IMG/VR virus record: IMGVR_UViG_3300017781_000113
Location: 1 to 25,524 of that record
Strand: one strand, 5' to 3'
DNA: 25,524 nucleotides
From: a virus
Each line of letters opens with the position of its first letter. Positions within the stretch are counted from its first letter, which is position 1. Below are positions 6,541 through 12,959 of the stretch, piece after piece. The translations under genes were made by a program, and so were the position numbers. The notes beneath the pieces are model-generated. The model made no database searches. It worked only from the letters and a program-made list of their open reading frames with translations, and was not told the origin of the DNA.

Positions 6541-6959
6541 TAAAAATCCGCAATTTGAGACTTTTGCAAGATATATATAAAAATGACCCGTGGAGAATGC
6601 TGGTCTGTTGTATTATGTTAAACCTCACAACTAGAAAACAAGTAGATAAAGTCAGGCACAAACTGTTTGATAAGTTTCCTACACCAAAAGCTTTGGCAAA
6701 TGCTAAGCTAACAGAGTTGTCAGAACTACTAATGCCACTCGGCATGCAATACAAGAGAGCAGCAACACTTAAAAGATTCAGTCAGGAATACATAGACGGT
6801 TTTGCCGATCCTATTAACTTGCACGGCATCGGCAAATATGCAAAAGATTCATGGGAAATATTCCAAAACAATAATCTTAATGTGCAACCAACTGACAAAG
6901 TGTTAAATTTATATTTAGCTACTGCACTAGAGATGCAAACACAGATGGGACACAGTTAA
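6537..6959 (+). CDS. HhH-GPD DNA glycosylase, MBD4-like
   Basis: A 140-residue base-excision repair glycosylase. Its closest recognisable relative is the catalytic domain of MBD4, which removes T or U opposite G. Matching landmarks, in order, are DPWRMLVCCIMLN (17-29; MBD4 has DPWKLLIATIFLN), SELLMPLG (62-69), the helix-hairpin-helix LHGIGKYAKDSWEIF (95-109) and PTDKVLN (118-124). D120 in this last motif aligns with the catalytic aspartate of human MBD4 (D560 in PEDHKLN). No iron-sulfur cysteines follow, as in MBD4 and unlike endonuclease III. The protein is close to the minimum domain size and ends soon after the catalytic Asp. The role in removing deaminated or mismatched pyrimidines from phage DNA is inferred. 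ATG overlap with the upstream gene indicates coupling. Confidence 0.8.
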   Translation: MIKIRNLRLLQDIYKNDPWRMLVCCIMLNLTTRKQVDKVRHKLFDKFPTPKALANAKLTELSELLMPLGMQYKRAATLKRFSQEYIDGFADPINLHGIGKYAKDSWEIFQNNNLNVQPTDKVLNLYLATALEMQTQMGHS

Positions 6960-7072
6960 TGAAGATCATAGAAATAATGAAACAAGTCCAAGAGTTTATT
7001 CTTGGCAAAGAAGAAAAGAAAGTTGTTAAATCTAAAAGAAAATATCGTAGACGTCGTACTAAAAAGTCTTAA
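6959..7072 (+). CDS. 37-residue basic peptide
   Basis: A 37-residue frame starting MKIIEIMKQVQEFILG and ending in a very basic tail (KSKRKYRRRRTKKS). The ATG overlaps the previous stop (TAATG), which favours coupled translation. Its last 71 bases overlap, in another frame, the TTG-started 7002-7355 gene, so one of the two may be wrong or they are genuinely nested. The basic tail could bind nucleic acid, but the composition may also reflect the basic N-terminus of the overlapping frame. Confidence 0.4.
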   Translation: MKIIEIMKQVQEFILGKEEKKVVKSKRKYRRRRTKKS

Positions 7073-7355
7073 ATGGTTTATCATCGGCTTTTTATTATTG
7101 ACACACATAAGGTGCACAACAGCATCAAATGGTGCTATAAACAAATCAGTCGTAATAAAGCAGTCTACCGGATATACAGTGTATGATAAACTTAGGCAGA
7201 CCAATCATGTGTATGCAAAACCTGTTGATCTTTATCACCAAGAAAAGATGACGCAGTATTGTAAACAACATAAGAAATGGGAAATCATAACTGCATTCTG
7301 GCAGTCAACAGATGATAGTTATAACTACATAATTAATGAAAGTAGAAAATGGTAA
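7002..7355 (+). CDS. Hypothetical membrane-anchored protein, TTG start
   Basis: A 117-residue frame with a basic N-terminus (MAKKKRKLLNL), a hydrophobic helix (about 22-36, SLKWFIIGFLLLTHI) and a hydrophilic domain of about 80 residues ending NYIINESRKW. There is no in-frame ATG before the helix. TTG at 7002 is used because AAGAG lies seven bases before it and the encoded start looks natural. A cysteine follows the helix (IRC), but it does not fit a proper lipobox. The topology suggests a single anchor with the C-terminal part outside the membrane. It overlaps the 37-residue peptide in a different frame. Family unknown. Confidence 0.55.
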   Translation: MAKKKRKLLNLKENIVDVVLKSLKWFIIGFLLLTHIRCTTASNGAINKSVVIKQSTGYTVYDKLRQTNHVYAKPVDLYHQEKMTQYCKQHKKWEIITAFWQSTDDSYNYIINESRKW

Positions 7356-7375
7356 TTAAAAACAAAGAGGGGCAA

Positions 7376-8314
7376 ATGAATTTAGGTTATGCATGCATTA
7401 ATATGCAACTGAGTTATCCACAACAATATGGTGGACAACCAAAAGGTGTAGGTAGGATTACAACAGGTCGCAAAATGATTAAACGCACATTTGAAGCAAA
7501 AGGTACTGACCTTGCTTCAGAATTAATTCTTAAAAATGTAAGAGATCTGGACAAGATAGTAGATTGGAATATTGCAAAAGGTTACAAACTTTTCAGGATT
7601 TCATCTACAATGATACCTTGGAAAACAGAATATGATTGGTCAGATCTTAAAGATCTAGAAGAGATTAAACAATGGTTACACTCAGCAGGCACAAAAGCAA
7701 ACACACACGGTCTGAGGTTAACAACACACCCTGGACAATTTAACGTTCTTACATCACCTCACGAACATGTAGTTCAAAACTGTATCAATGATTTGACGAT
7801 ACACGGTGAAGTATTTGATATGATGGGTTTATCACGAACACCATACAATAAAATTAATATTCATGCCGGCGGCGTTTACGGCGAAAAAGAAAATGCGATA
7901 GGGCGCTTTGTTAAAAACTTTCAACGTCTTCCTGAGTCAGTCCAGACGCGACTAACTGTAGAGAACGATGACAAGGCAACATGCTATTCAACACAGGAGT
8001 TATATGATTTTGTTTATAAGCGAGTTGGTATTCCAATTGTATTTGATTATCACCACCATAGGTTTTGTCCTGGTGATCTTTCGGAACGTGCTGCCGTTGA
8101 ACTTGCAGCATCTACTTGGCCTGAAGGAATCACACCGTGTTTCCATTACTCAGAATCAAGGAGTGAAGAAAAAGAAGATCCAAAGATAAGAGCACAAGCA
8201 CACTCTGATTATGTCTATCAGAAGATCGAAACTTACGGTCATGAACTAGATATTGTTGTTGAGGCAAAACATAAGGAGTTGGCAGTTGAGAGATATTATC
8301 AGATACACGGTTGA
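7376..8314 (+). CDS. uvdE: UV damage endonuclease UvdE/UvsE
   Basis: A 312-residue TIM-barrel endonuclease that nicks DNA 5' of UV photoproducts and other lesions, starting alternative excision repair. Family landmarks are the N-terminal LGYACINMQL, YKLFRISSTMIPW, LTTHPGQFNVLTSP, INIHAGGVYGEKENAIGRF, LTVENDDK, VFDYHHHRF and FHYSESR, with the His, Glu and Asp residues that bind the metals. The length agrees with bacterial UvsE (about 300-320). The ATG at 7376 follows AAAGAGGGG at good distance; an in-frame ATG at 7349 overlaps the previous gene and has no ribosome-binding site. The ligase and glycosylase just upstream make a phage-encoded repair set. Confidence 0.95.
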   Translation: MNLGYACINMQLSYPQQYGGQPKGVGRITTGRKMIKRTFEAKGTDLASELILKNVRDLDKIVDWNIAKGYKLFRISSTMIPWKTEYDWSDLKDLEEIKQWLHSAGTKANTHGLRLTTHPGQFNVLTSPHEHVVQNCINDLTIHGEVFDMMGLSRTPYNKINIHAGGVYGEKENAIGRFVKNFQRLPESVQTRLTVENDDKATCYSTQELYDFVYKRVGIPIVFDYHHHRFCPGDLSERAAVELAASTWPEGITPCFHYSESRSEEKEDPKIRAQAHSDYVYQKIETYGHELDIVVEAKHKELAVERYYQIHG

Positions 8315-8324
8315 TAAGATAAAA

Positions 8325-8411
8325 ATGTTTTTGTTTCTTATATGGTATAAGCGACACTTAAAAAATAGAATAGAAAAAAACGACTTCGGAAGGAGAGAAG
8401 AATGGACATAA
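8325..8411 (+). CDS. 28-residue possible small peptide
   Basis: A short frame beginning MFLFLIWYKRHLK with a hydrophobic start, then a basic and charged tail. It fills the gap between uvdE and the next gene and overlaps the latter by 10 bases. Only a weak ribosome-binding signal (GATAAGA) precedes it. It may be just the leader that carries the GGAAGGAG site for the 40-residue gene. Confidence 0.3.
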   Translation: MFLFLIWYKRHLKNRIEKNDFGRREEWT

Positions 8412-8524
8412 ATGCACTAAACGCAATAGGATATATGGAGATAATAGAAATCTCTTTCTATCTAGGGATGATGTATACAGCAAAAGGATTCATAGATGAG
8501 TTCTTTAACAGGAGACTAAAATGA
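8402..8524 (+). CDS. 40-residue hypothetical protein
   Basis: A 40-residue frame (MDINALNAIGYMEIIEISFY at the start) with a strong Shine-Dalgarno sequence (GGAAGGAG, about eight bases upstream). The stop overlaps the thioredoxin ATG (ATGA). It is predicted to be mostly one amphipathic to hydrophobic helix, with a basic end (NRRLK). No family is recognised. The good ribosome-binding site and the coupling to thioredoxin support its being real. Confidence 0.6.
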   Translation: MDINALNAIGYMEIIEISFYLGMMYTAKGFIDEFFNRRLK

Positions 8525-8769
8525 AAACAGCAAAATATTTTACAGCTACTTGGTGTGGACCCTGTCAACAATTCAAACCAATTATGGAAGAATTAAAATC
8601 AGATGGACTTCCAATAGAAATAATTGATATTGATTCTAATGAGGATTTAGCGAGAGAATTTGTGGTTCGTTCAGTTCCAACTACAATTATAATGGACGGT
8701 GAAGTAGAGGTAGAGAGATTCATTGGAGCAAAAACAAAAAGGCTTATTAAAAATAGGCTAGGAGAATAG
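8521..8769 (+). CDS. Thioredoxin
   Basis: A short thioredoxin of 82 residues. The active site is WCGPC (11-15) and the cis-proline segment is SVPTTII (51-57, P53). Thioredoxins reduce disulfides and supply electrons to ribonucleotide reductase. Compared with the usual 105-110 residues, the N-terminal strand and helix are missing, as is common for compact phage thioredoxins. It lies directly behind a coupled small gene and two bases before the next start. Whether it serves nucleotide synthesis or another phage protein cannot be told from this window. Confidence 0.92.
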   Translation: MKTAKYFTATWCGPCQQFKPIMEELKSDGLPIEIIDIDSNEDLAREFVVRSVPTTIIMDGEVEVERFIGAKTKRLIKNRLGE

Positions 8770-8770
8770 A

Positions 8771-9364
8771 ATGGTATTAGACAGTTTATTAGCAGGTGTA
8801 ATGTTATTCAGTTCATTCGCTGCAAGGACACCAAATACACAGCCTAACCCAGATGATTATGAGGTTAGTGTTGGAATTAGTAATGATAATTTTTATGCTA
8901 ACAGACAATGGGAAAGAGAACTTGGTGAGTTCTATATAGATGATTTGTTTTGGTATAAGTTTGACAATGGTATTTATTTCAAACCTGAGTATATGGATAA
9001 ACAAAGTCAAGATGTAAGGTATCTCAAAATTGATGCAAGAAGAAGTTTCAAAAGTTTATCATTTGGTTTTACCAGTCGTAATACAAATGAAAATCTATTC
9101 AGTAGAAACTTTGTGACATTCATATCTTTTGGTATGTCTAAAAAGAAGTCGTATTACAAAGATAAAATAGAAGTTGATGTTTCTTTTGATGGCTACTTAC
9201 CGCCAAGTGAAGAAGACGGTAGAGATACGTTTGAATTTGAAGACAAGTTTAAAGTGTCATACAAGCTCACTGAAAAAATTAGGTTGTATAATGTAGGCGA
9301 AATATCCAAACTTCAAGGCAAAGAATTTTATAAAGCTAAAATAGGAATTGAGGTAAAAATATGA
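8771..9364 (+). CDS. Hypothetical exported protein, possibly beta-rich
   Basis: A 197-residue protein with a signal-peptide-like start (LLAGVMLFSSFAARTP; a possible cleavage site around residue 19). The rest is rich in alternating aromatic and polar strands (YEVSVGISNDNFY, FNLF-type turns, VTFISFG, KIEVDVSFDGYL, KAKIGIEVKI). This is compatible with a small beta-barrel or beta-sandwich. No family is recognised. AGGAGA precedes the ATG, and the stop overlaps the next ATG (ATGA). Together with the next three genes it forms a group of envelope-directed proteins. An outer-membrane location would suggest a role at the infected cell surface, but that is speculation. Confidence 0.65.
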   Translation: MVLDSLLAGVMLFSSFAARTPNTQPNPDDYEVSVGISNDNFYANRQWERELGEFYIDDLFWYKFDNGIYFKPEYMDKQSQDVRYLKIDARRSFKSLSFGFTSRNTNENLFSRNFVTFISFGMSKKKSYYKDKIEVDVSFDGYLPPSEEDGRDTFEFEDKFKVSYKLTEKIRLYNVGEISKLQGKEFYKAKIGIEVKI

Positions 9365-9894
9365 AGCAAGCAATAGCAATAGCTGCATGCGGTTTATTTT
9401 GCTTTACATCAGGGTTGTATCTTGGTGTTCAAAAAGCAAACGATCGTGTAGCAGAATTAGGTGAACAATATAAAAAGACTGATGAAAGAGTCGCTGTGTT
9501 CACTGATCTAAGTGATCCAAAAACAATACAGAGTTATGTCAGTCAGTTAAGAAAAATACTAGATGATATTACATTCTTAGGTAAACTTATAGAGTCTGGT
9601 CAGGTTGCAGATGAAGCATTGGCTGAGATGAAAAGAGGCATAGACACTAAACTAAATAGAATGGTAACGATTGATGAATTCGCATCATCAGTCAACTTAA
9701 CACAATCACGAATGGCACAAATCGGTGGAGATCTAGATGATCTATACATGATGACAGAAGACATAGATGATAAAGCAGATAAGTCTAATAAGAAGATTAA
9801 TAAACAATTAAATACTATTCAAAAAGAATTAGATGATGTCAAAGATCTACTTAAGACTTTTAATAAAAAGAAATTCTTTCACACACACAAATGA
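9361..9894 (+). CDS. Membrane-anchored coiled-coil protein
   Basis: A 177-residue protein. The N-terminal hydrophobic segment (about residues 4-24) could be a signal anchor, followed by long helical heptad-rich parts (about 25-60 and 105-170, for example NKKINKQLNTIQKELDDVKD). The end is basic. The topology suggests a rod held in the inner membrane with its coil in the periplasm. It is coupled to the exported protein upstream by an ATGA overlap, and it directly precedes a small helical protein. Spanin-like or scaffold roles would fit this shape, but no motif supports one. Confidence 0.65.
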   Translation: MKQAIAIAACGLFCFTSGLYLGVQKANDRVAELGEQYKKTDERVAVFTDLSDPKTIQSYVSQLRKILDDITFLGKLIESGQVADEALAEMKRGIDTKLNRMVTIDEFASSVNLTQSRMAQIGGDLDDLYMMTEDIDDKADKSNKKINKQLNTIQKELDDVKDLLKTFNKKKFFHTHK

Positions 9895-9905
9895 GGGAGC
9901 CAAGT

Positions 9906-10076
9906 ATGAAATCACTATGGGCTGCAATAAAAGATTTATTTACTACTATCTATCAAGCATTAAATGCTGATCAAGAAAAAATGGATCGTTTAAAAGAAGA
10001 ACATTTAAAAGCTAATCAAGTTGAAGATGAATACTATCCTGAAAGAAAGGATGATGAGGATATAATAGGAATATGA
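9906..10076 (+). CDS. Small helical hypothetical protein
   Basis: A 56-residue protein (MKSLWAAIKDLFTTIYQALN at the start) with an amphipathic N-terminal helix and a charged, acidic C-terminus. The ATG at 9906 is preferred over the in-frame ATG at 9891 because GAGGGAG lies eight bases before it. It ends four bases into the next gene (ATGA). The amphipathic helix could lie on the membrane surface. No family is recognised. Confidence 0.6.
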   Translation: MKSLWAAIKDLFTTIYQALNADQEKMDRLKEEHLKANQVEDEYYPERKDDEDIIGI

Positions 10077-10432
10077 ATCAAATTACAGTATTAATAATTT
10101 ATCTAGTTGTTGCGAATGTATTTGCTTGGTTTCAAATACAGGGACAATTTCTTGAAGGAAAATTAGGCCAATGGCTTAACAACGACATAGTAGTAGTGCT
10201 GCTCGGAATACCGATCGGTTGGCTATTGTGGAAAGCAGCATCATTATCATACTTAATTTTTGGTGGTGTATGGAATATAAGAATGATTGGTTTTGGTTTA
10301 GGAACAGTTATATTTGGCATTATGACATGGTTAATACTAAACGAAATACCGGCATGGCACACAATAATTTCTATAATATTAGCAATTGCAATAATACTGC
10401 TACAATTTTCAAACTTAAACATAAAGGTATAA
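10073..10432 (+). CDS. Four-helix membrane protein
   Basis: A 119-residue, very hydrophobic protein with four predicted membrane helices at about residues 4-22, 38-60, 71-90 and 96-112. Only short loops join them (QFLEGKLGQWLNND being the longest). Size and helix number would allow a holin or a small transporter-like protein, but no diagnostic motif is present. Overlapping ATGA couples it to the gene before. Two bases separate it from the next start. Confidence 0.7.
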   Translation: MNQITVLIIYLVVANVFAWFQIQGQFLEGKLGQWLNNDIVVVLLGIPIGWLLWKAASLSYLIFGGVWNIRMIGFGLGTVIFGIMTWLILNEIPAWHTIISIILAIAIILLQFSNLNIKV

Positions 10433-10434
10433 AA

Positions 10435-10719
10435 ATGGAATACAATCAACTATCAGGATATGATCAGTACATTCTACTGACGAACCAGACAAAAGGAATC
10501 GGCGCAAATGTTGCGGCTTACAATCAATTCGCAGAAGTTCTAAAATTCTTAGAAAGCTGTGCGAAGTCTGACAATACTGTTGTTCACATAAAAGACAAAG
10601 TAATTACAAAGCCGTTCAACAGGACACAATCACAACAAATTCTAGATGCCATAGGAAGAAATAAATGGGATAATAGAATTAAAGAATGTGCAAAAGCTAT
10701 TGGAGCAGAATTAAGGTAA
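10435..10719 (+). CDS. Hypothetical protein
   Basis: A 94-residue soluble protein beginning MEYNQLSGYDQYILLTNQT. It has an alpha-rich core (NVAAYNQFAEVLKFLESCAK), one strand pair (TVVHIKDKVITK) and a helical end. The frame is open for a further 216 bases upstream, but that part overlaps the membrane protein gene. AAAGG before the ATG at 10435 fixes the start. No family is recognised. Confidence 0.65.
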   Translation: MEYNQLSGYDQYILLTNQTKGIGANVAAYNQFAEVLKFLESCAKSDNTVVHIKDKVITKPFNRTQSQQILDAIGRNKWDNRIKECAKAIGAELR

Positions 10720-10766
10720 GTCAAAATGACATACAAAAAAATAAGTTATAAAAAAAGGATGACAAT

Positions 10767-10850
10767 ATGACATACGGTGAAGTCTGGCATAGTTTTTTCT
10801 CTATAATATATGGGTACGCTAATCAATTAGGTACTCGAGTTAGTTCATAA
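10767..10850 (+). CDS. 27-residue possible small peptide
   Basis: A short frame starting MTYGEVWHSFFSIIYGYANQ, preceded by AAAAAAAGGA at usable distance. It fills most of the gap of 153 bases before the Hsp20 gene. Within it, CTATAATATA (10801-10810) also resembles a -10 promoter box, so the sequence may be regulatory instead of coding. Confidence 0.35.
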   Translation: MTYGEVWHSFFSIIYGYANQLGTRVSS

Positions 10851-10872
10851 GAATAACATAAGGAGAAAAACA

Positions 10873-11322
10873 ATGAGCTTAATAATAAAAAGAGATGACT
10901 TTCTAACACCATTTGACAGGATGTTTGATAGTATGTTTGAAACAAACTTCCCAGAAGTCGCGCAGACTGTTGGGGTTAATCCATTTTCTGGAACAGCATA
11001 CCCAAAAGTTAATGTGTATGAGTACGAAGACAAAGTTGGTGTTGTTGCAGAAATACCTGGAATTGACAAAAAGAATCTAGACGTTGAAGTCGAAGATGGA
11101 GTTATGACAATCAAAGGCAGCAAGCACGGTTTTGATGAAGATGCCGAGGCTACAGTTCTTAGGCGTGAATTAAAGCACTCTGCTTTTGAGAGAAAGTTTA
11201 CATTAGGTGAATCACTAGACGGTGATGATATTACGGCTAATTTCAAAGATGGGATTTTATCCATTGAAATACCGAAGATTGAGCCAGAGCAACCTAAGAA
11301 AACTTTTGTTAAAATAAGTTAA
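10873..11322 (+). CDS. hsp20: Small heat-shock protein, Hsp20/alpha-crystallin family
   Basis: A 149-residue ATP-independent chaperone. The alpha-crystallin domain spans about residues 43-135: YPKVNVYEYEDKVGVVAEIPG, NLDVEVEDGVMTIKG and the conserved motif ANFKDGILSIEIPK, with its Gly-Ile-Leu (A122 to L129). The N-terminus starts DDFLTPFDRMFDSMF and the C-terminus is short (PKKTFVKIS). Family members form oligomers that hold unfolding proteins. Hsp20 genes are a typical passenger of marine T4-like phages. A strong AAGGAGA ribosome-binding site precedes the ATG. Confidence 0.95.
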   Translation: MSLIIKRDDFLTPFDRMFDSMFETNFPEVAQTVGVNPFSGTAYPKVNVYEYEDKVGVVAEIPGIDKKNLDVEVEDGVMTIKGSKHGFDEDAEATVLRRELKHSAFERKFTLGESLDGDDITANFKDGILSIEIPKIEPEQPKKTFVKIS

Positions 11323-11326
11323 GGTT

Positions 11327-11419
11327 ATGACGTTGATCTGTGAAGAGGTGATTTTCCGTTTCTTACACTATAAACTAAGGAAAACGGGAATTGTGTGTAG
11401 GCTTAGGGTGGCTTCATAG
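11327..11419 (+). CDS. 30-residue possible small basic peptide
   Basis: A frame starting MTLICEEVIFRFLHYKLRK that exactly fills the gap between Hsp20 and the next gene. Its TAG overlaps the following GTG start (TAGTG), a coupling pattern seen elsewhere in the window. The ribosome-binding site (AAGG) is too close to the ATG, and an RNA hairpin lies inside it, so coding is uncertain. Confidence 0.3.
   Translation: MTLICEEVIFRFLHYKLRKTGIVCRLRVAS
11353..11390 (+). other. RNA hairpin before the GTG-started gene
   Basis: TTTCCGTTT (11353-11361) pairs with AAACGGGAA (11382-11390), 9 bp with one G-U. CTT/AAG may extend the stem inward with a small bulge. No T-run follows on the + strand, so it is not a classical terminator. 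It may control translation of the downstream gene or stabilise the mRNA end. Confidence 0.4.
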
Positions 11420-11604
11420 TGAAACAAATCATCGAAGTTGCGGGGCAGTTGTACCTTGTAAAAGGAAAACAATCTGTCCCCAGCTGTGATGAAAGGGGGA
11501 CTCAGTTTTGGAAAATACAGTGGAATGCTGATACAGTCTTAAGAAATAATAATGAATATTACTTTTGTCAAAACATTCTAGAAGCTGAGTTCGATGATAT
11601 TTAA
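11419..11604 (+). CDS. Hypothetical protein, GTG start
   Basis: A 61-residue protein (MKQIIEVAGQLYLVKG at the start, read from GTG). It is predicted to be mainly short beta strands, with two cysteines (VPSCDERG and YYFCQN) and an acidic end. GTG is used because there is no in-frame ATG near the beginning and AGGGTGG lies upstream. The GTG overlaps the preceding TAG. Family unknown. Confidence 0.6.
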   Translation: MKQIIEVAGQLYLVKGKQSVPSCDERGTQFWKIQWNADTVLRNNNEYYFCQNILEAEFDDI

Positions 11605-11610
11605 TACTAT

Positions 11611-12570
11611 ATGGATTTTGTAAACTCAAAATTATTTCCGTACCTAGTCGCGATTAGCGCTGGCGCTGTAGCATTCAGTGCAGCATTTTTCTCTGTGTTC
11701 GGATTATCAAAGTTATTTGCCGGCGCACAAATGAGTGTTGTTATAATGGCAGGATCACTAGAATTTGCTAAGTTAGTGACAGCCTCATTTCTCTACAGAT
11801 ATTGGAATACAGTACCCACGTTCTTAAGAAACTATTTATTAGTCGGCACACTTATTCTTATCGTAATTACTTCAGCAGGTATATTTGGCTATTTGTCAAA
11901 TGCATATCAGGGAGCAACTACAACTTTTGAAAAACAGTCTACTGTGCTTATGTTTAAAGAAGACAAGCTAGAACAGTTAAATGAAGATAAAGTTTTTCTA
12001 AAAAAAGAGTTAGAAGACGCTATAGCAGAATTACCTGATAATTACAGGACTGCTAGAAAGAAGTTAAGAGAAGAATACCAGCCACAAATTACTGAAATCA
12101 ATAAGCAAACACTAGATGTTAAACAAGAAATAGGTGATCTAAAGGCACAGTTAGTTGATACAGGTGTTGATGTTGGACCGGCAATCTATTTGGCAAGAGT
12201 TTTTAATACTGAAATAGACACAGTTGTAAAATTCTTTATATTCATATTAATCTTCGTATTTGATCCGTTAGCTGTATCACTTGTTATTGCTGCAAATATG
12301 GCATTTGAATTGTCAACAGGTGTTCCAGTTAAGAAAGAGCGCAAGAAGAATAAAAAACGTTGGTGGGAGATGTATAAAGAAAAACAACCAAAAAAAGTTA
12401 AGCCACCAAAAGAGGACATCCCGTTATACACAGAAGAAGACGAAGAGCGAATGGATATAATCGGTCAGAATGGTAACGAAGGTATTCATTATGAAGCAGA
12501 GTTACCAAAGGGTGCAGTAGATTTACGCGAAATAAATAAGCGTAATGAAGAAAAAATTAAAAATAATTAA
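11611..12570 (+). CDS. Membrane protein with central coiled coil
   Basis: A 319-residue protein. Three membrane helices (about 9-33, 40-60, 74-95) are followed by a long helical coil (about 105-183, rich in Lys/Glu heptads). A fourth helix (about 206-229, FFIFILIFVFDPLAVSLVIA) and a cytoplasmic tail come next, the tail first strongly basic (KKERKKNKKRWW) and then acidic. Proteins of this build occur in marine T4-like phages as unassigned membrane or coil proteins. No clear ribosome-binding site precedes the ATG, so coupling to the previous gene is likely. It ends 4 bases before promoter copy 5, closing a long transcription unit. Confidence 0.7.
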   Translation: MDFVNSKLFPYLVAISAGAVAFSAAFFSVFGLSKLFAGAQMSVVIMAGSLEFAKLVTASFLYRYWNTVPTFLRNYLLVGTLILIVITSAGIFGYLSNAYQGATTTFEKQSTVLMFKEDKLEQLNEDKVFLKKELEDAIAELPDNYRTARKKLREEYQPQITEINKQTLDVKQEIGDLKAQLVDTGVDVGPAIYLARVFNTEIDTVVKFFIFILIFVFDPLAVSLVIAANMAFELSTGVPVKKERKKNKKRWWEMYKEKQPKKVKPPKEDIPLYTEEDEERMDIIGQNGNEGIHYEAELPKGAVDLREINKRNEEKIKNN

Positions 12571-12574
12571 AAAA

Positions 12575-12617
12575 AAGCCTTTACTTTGTCGCGAAAAAGG
12601 CTTAAGTTATAGCATAA
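12575..12617 (+). promoter_or_regulatory. Repeated promoter-like element, copy 5
   Basis: Nearly identical to copy 3: AAGCCTTTACTTTGTCGCG, an inverted-repeat partner AAAGGCTT, then AAGTTATAGCATAA. An A-run precedes it. The ATG at 12634 lies 59 bases from the element start, and the leader has GAGGTTAC. Confidence 0.65.
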
Positions 12618-12633
12618 CAAATAAGAGGTTACA

Positions 12634-12945
12634 ATGAAAGAAGAACTTTTCGATAACAAAACAATGTTAGACAATCAACAAACAGATGAACAAATTGGTT
12701 TCATAGACTACATGAAAGATTTAGGCTTCATCGATAAAGATAGGAACGTATCAGAATTAGGTGCTGTATATGAAGAAAATGATTTTGAAATACATGTTCA
12801 TCACATATATGATAACACAGAAAATAGTGTTAATCAAGGTGAGATATATGTAGATTTTGGTGCTGAGGATTATACAGATAATCATGATGATCTTTACACA
12901 TCTATTTTAATGAACTGTGAATTTAACTCACAATATTCTTTATAA
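12634..12945 (+). CDS. Acidic hypothetical protein
   Basis: A 103-residue protein with 25 Asp/Glu against 5 Lys/Arg. Its first part is helical (TDEQIGFIDYMKDLGFIDKD), then come strand-like segments (FEIHVHHIYDN, GEIYVDFG) and an acidic loop (DNHDD). It has the same length and promoter position as the 4576 protein, but no clear sequence similarity to it. It is the first gene behind promoter copy 5 and is probably expressed early. Function unknown. Confidence 0.7.
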   Translation: MKEELFDNKTMLDNQQTDEQIGFIDYMKDLGFIDKDRNVSELGAVYEENDFEIHVHHIYDNTENSVNQGEIYVDFGAEDYTDNHDDLYTSILMNCEFNSQYSL

Positions 12946-12959
12946 GGAGAAAATAATAT

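Noticed and set aside
7002-7355. Lipoprotein call for the TTG-started gene
   Set aside because: A cysteine follows the hydrophobic helix, but HIRC does not fit the lipobox consensus.
10219-10434. Long upstream extension of the 10435-10719 gene
   Set aside because: It lies wholly inside the four-helix membrane protein gene in another frame, and only the ATG at 10435 has a ribosome-binding site (AAAGG).
10726-10770. 14-codon frame MTYKKISYKKRMTI
   Set aside because: Too short, no ribosome-binding site, and its sequence mainly supplies the A-rich region and AAGG site for the next small frame.
10845-11264. 139-codon minus-strand frame opposite Hsp20
   Set aside because: It is the mirror of a clear alpha-crystallin gene; the protein has no recognisable domain and no minus-strand promoter or ribosome-binding site was seen.
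11323-11418. tRNA gene in the gap after Hsp20
   Set aside because: There is a single hairpin only; no cloverleaf, no TTCGAAT-type arm and no CCA end are visible.
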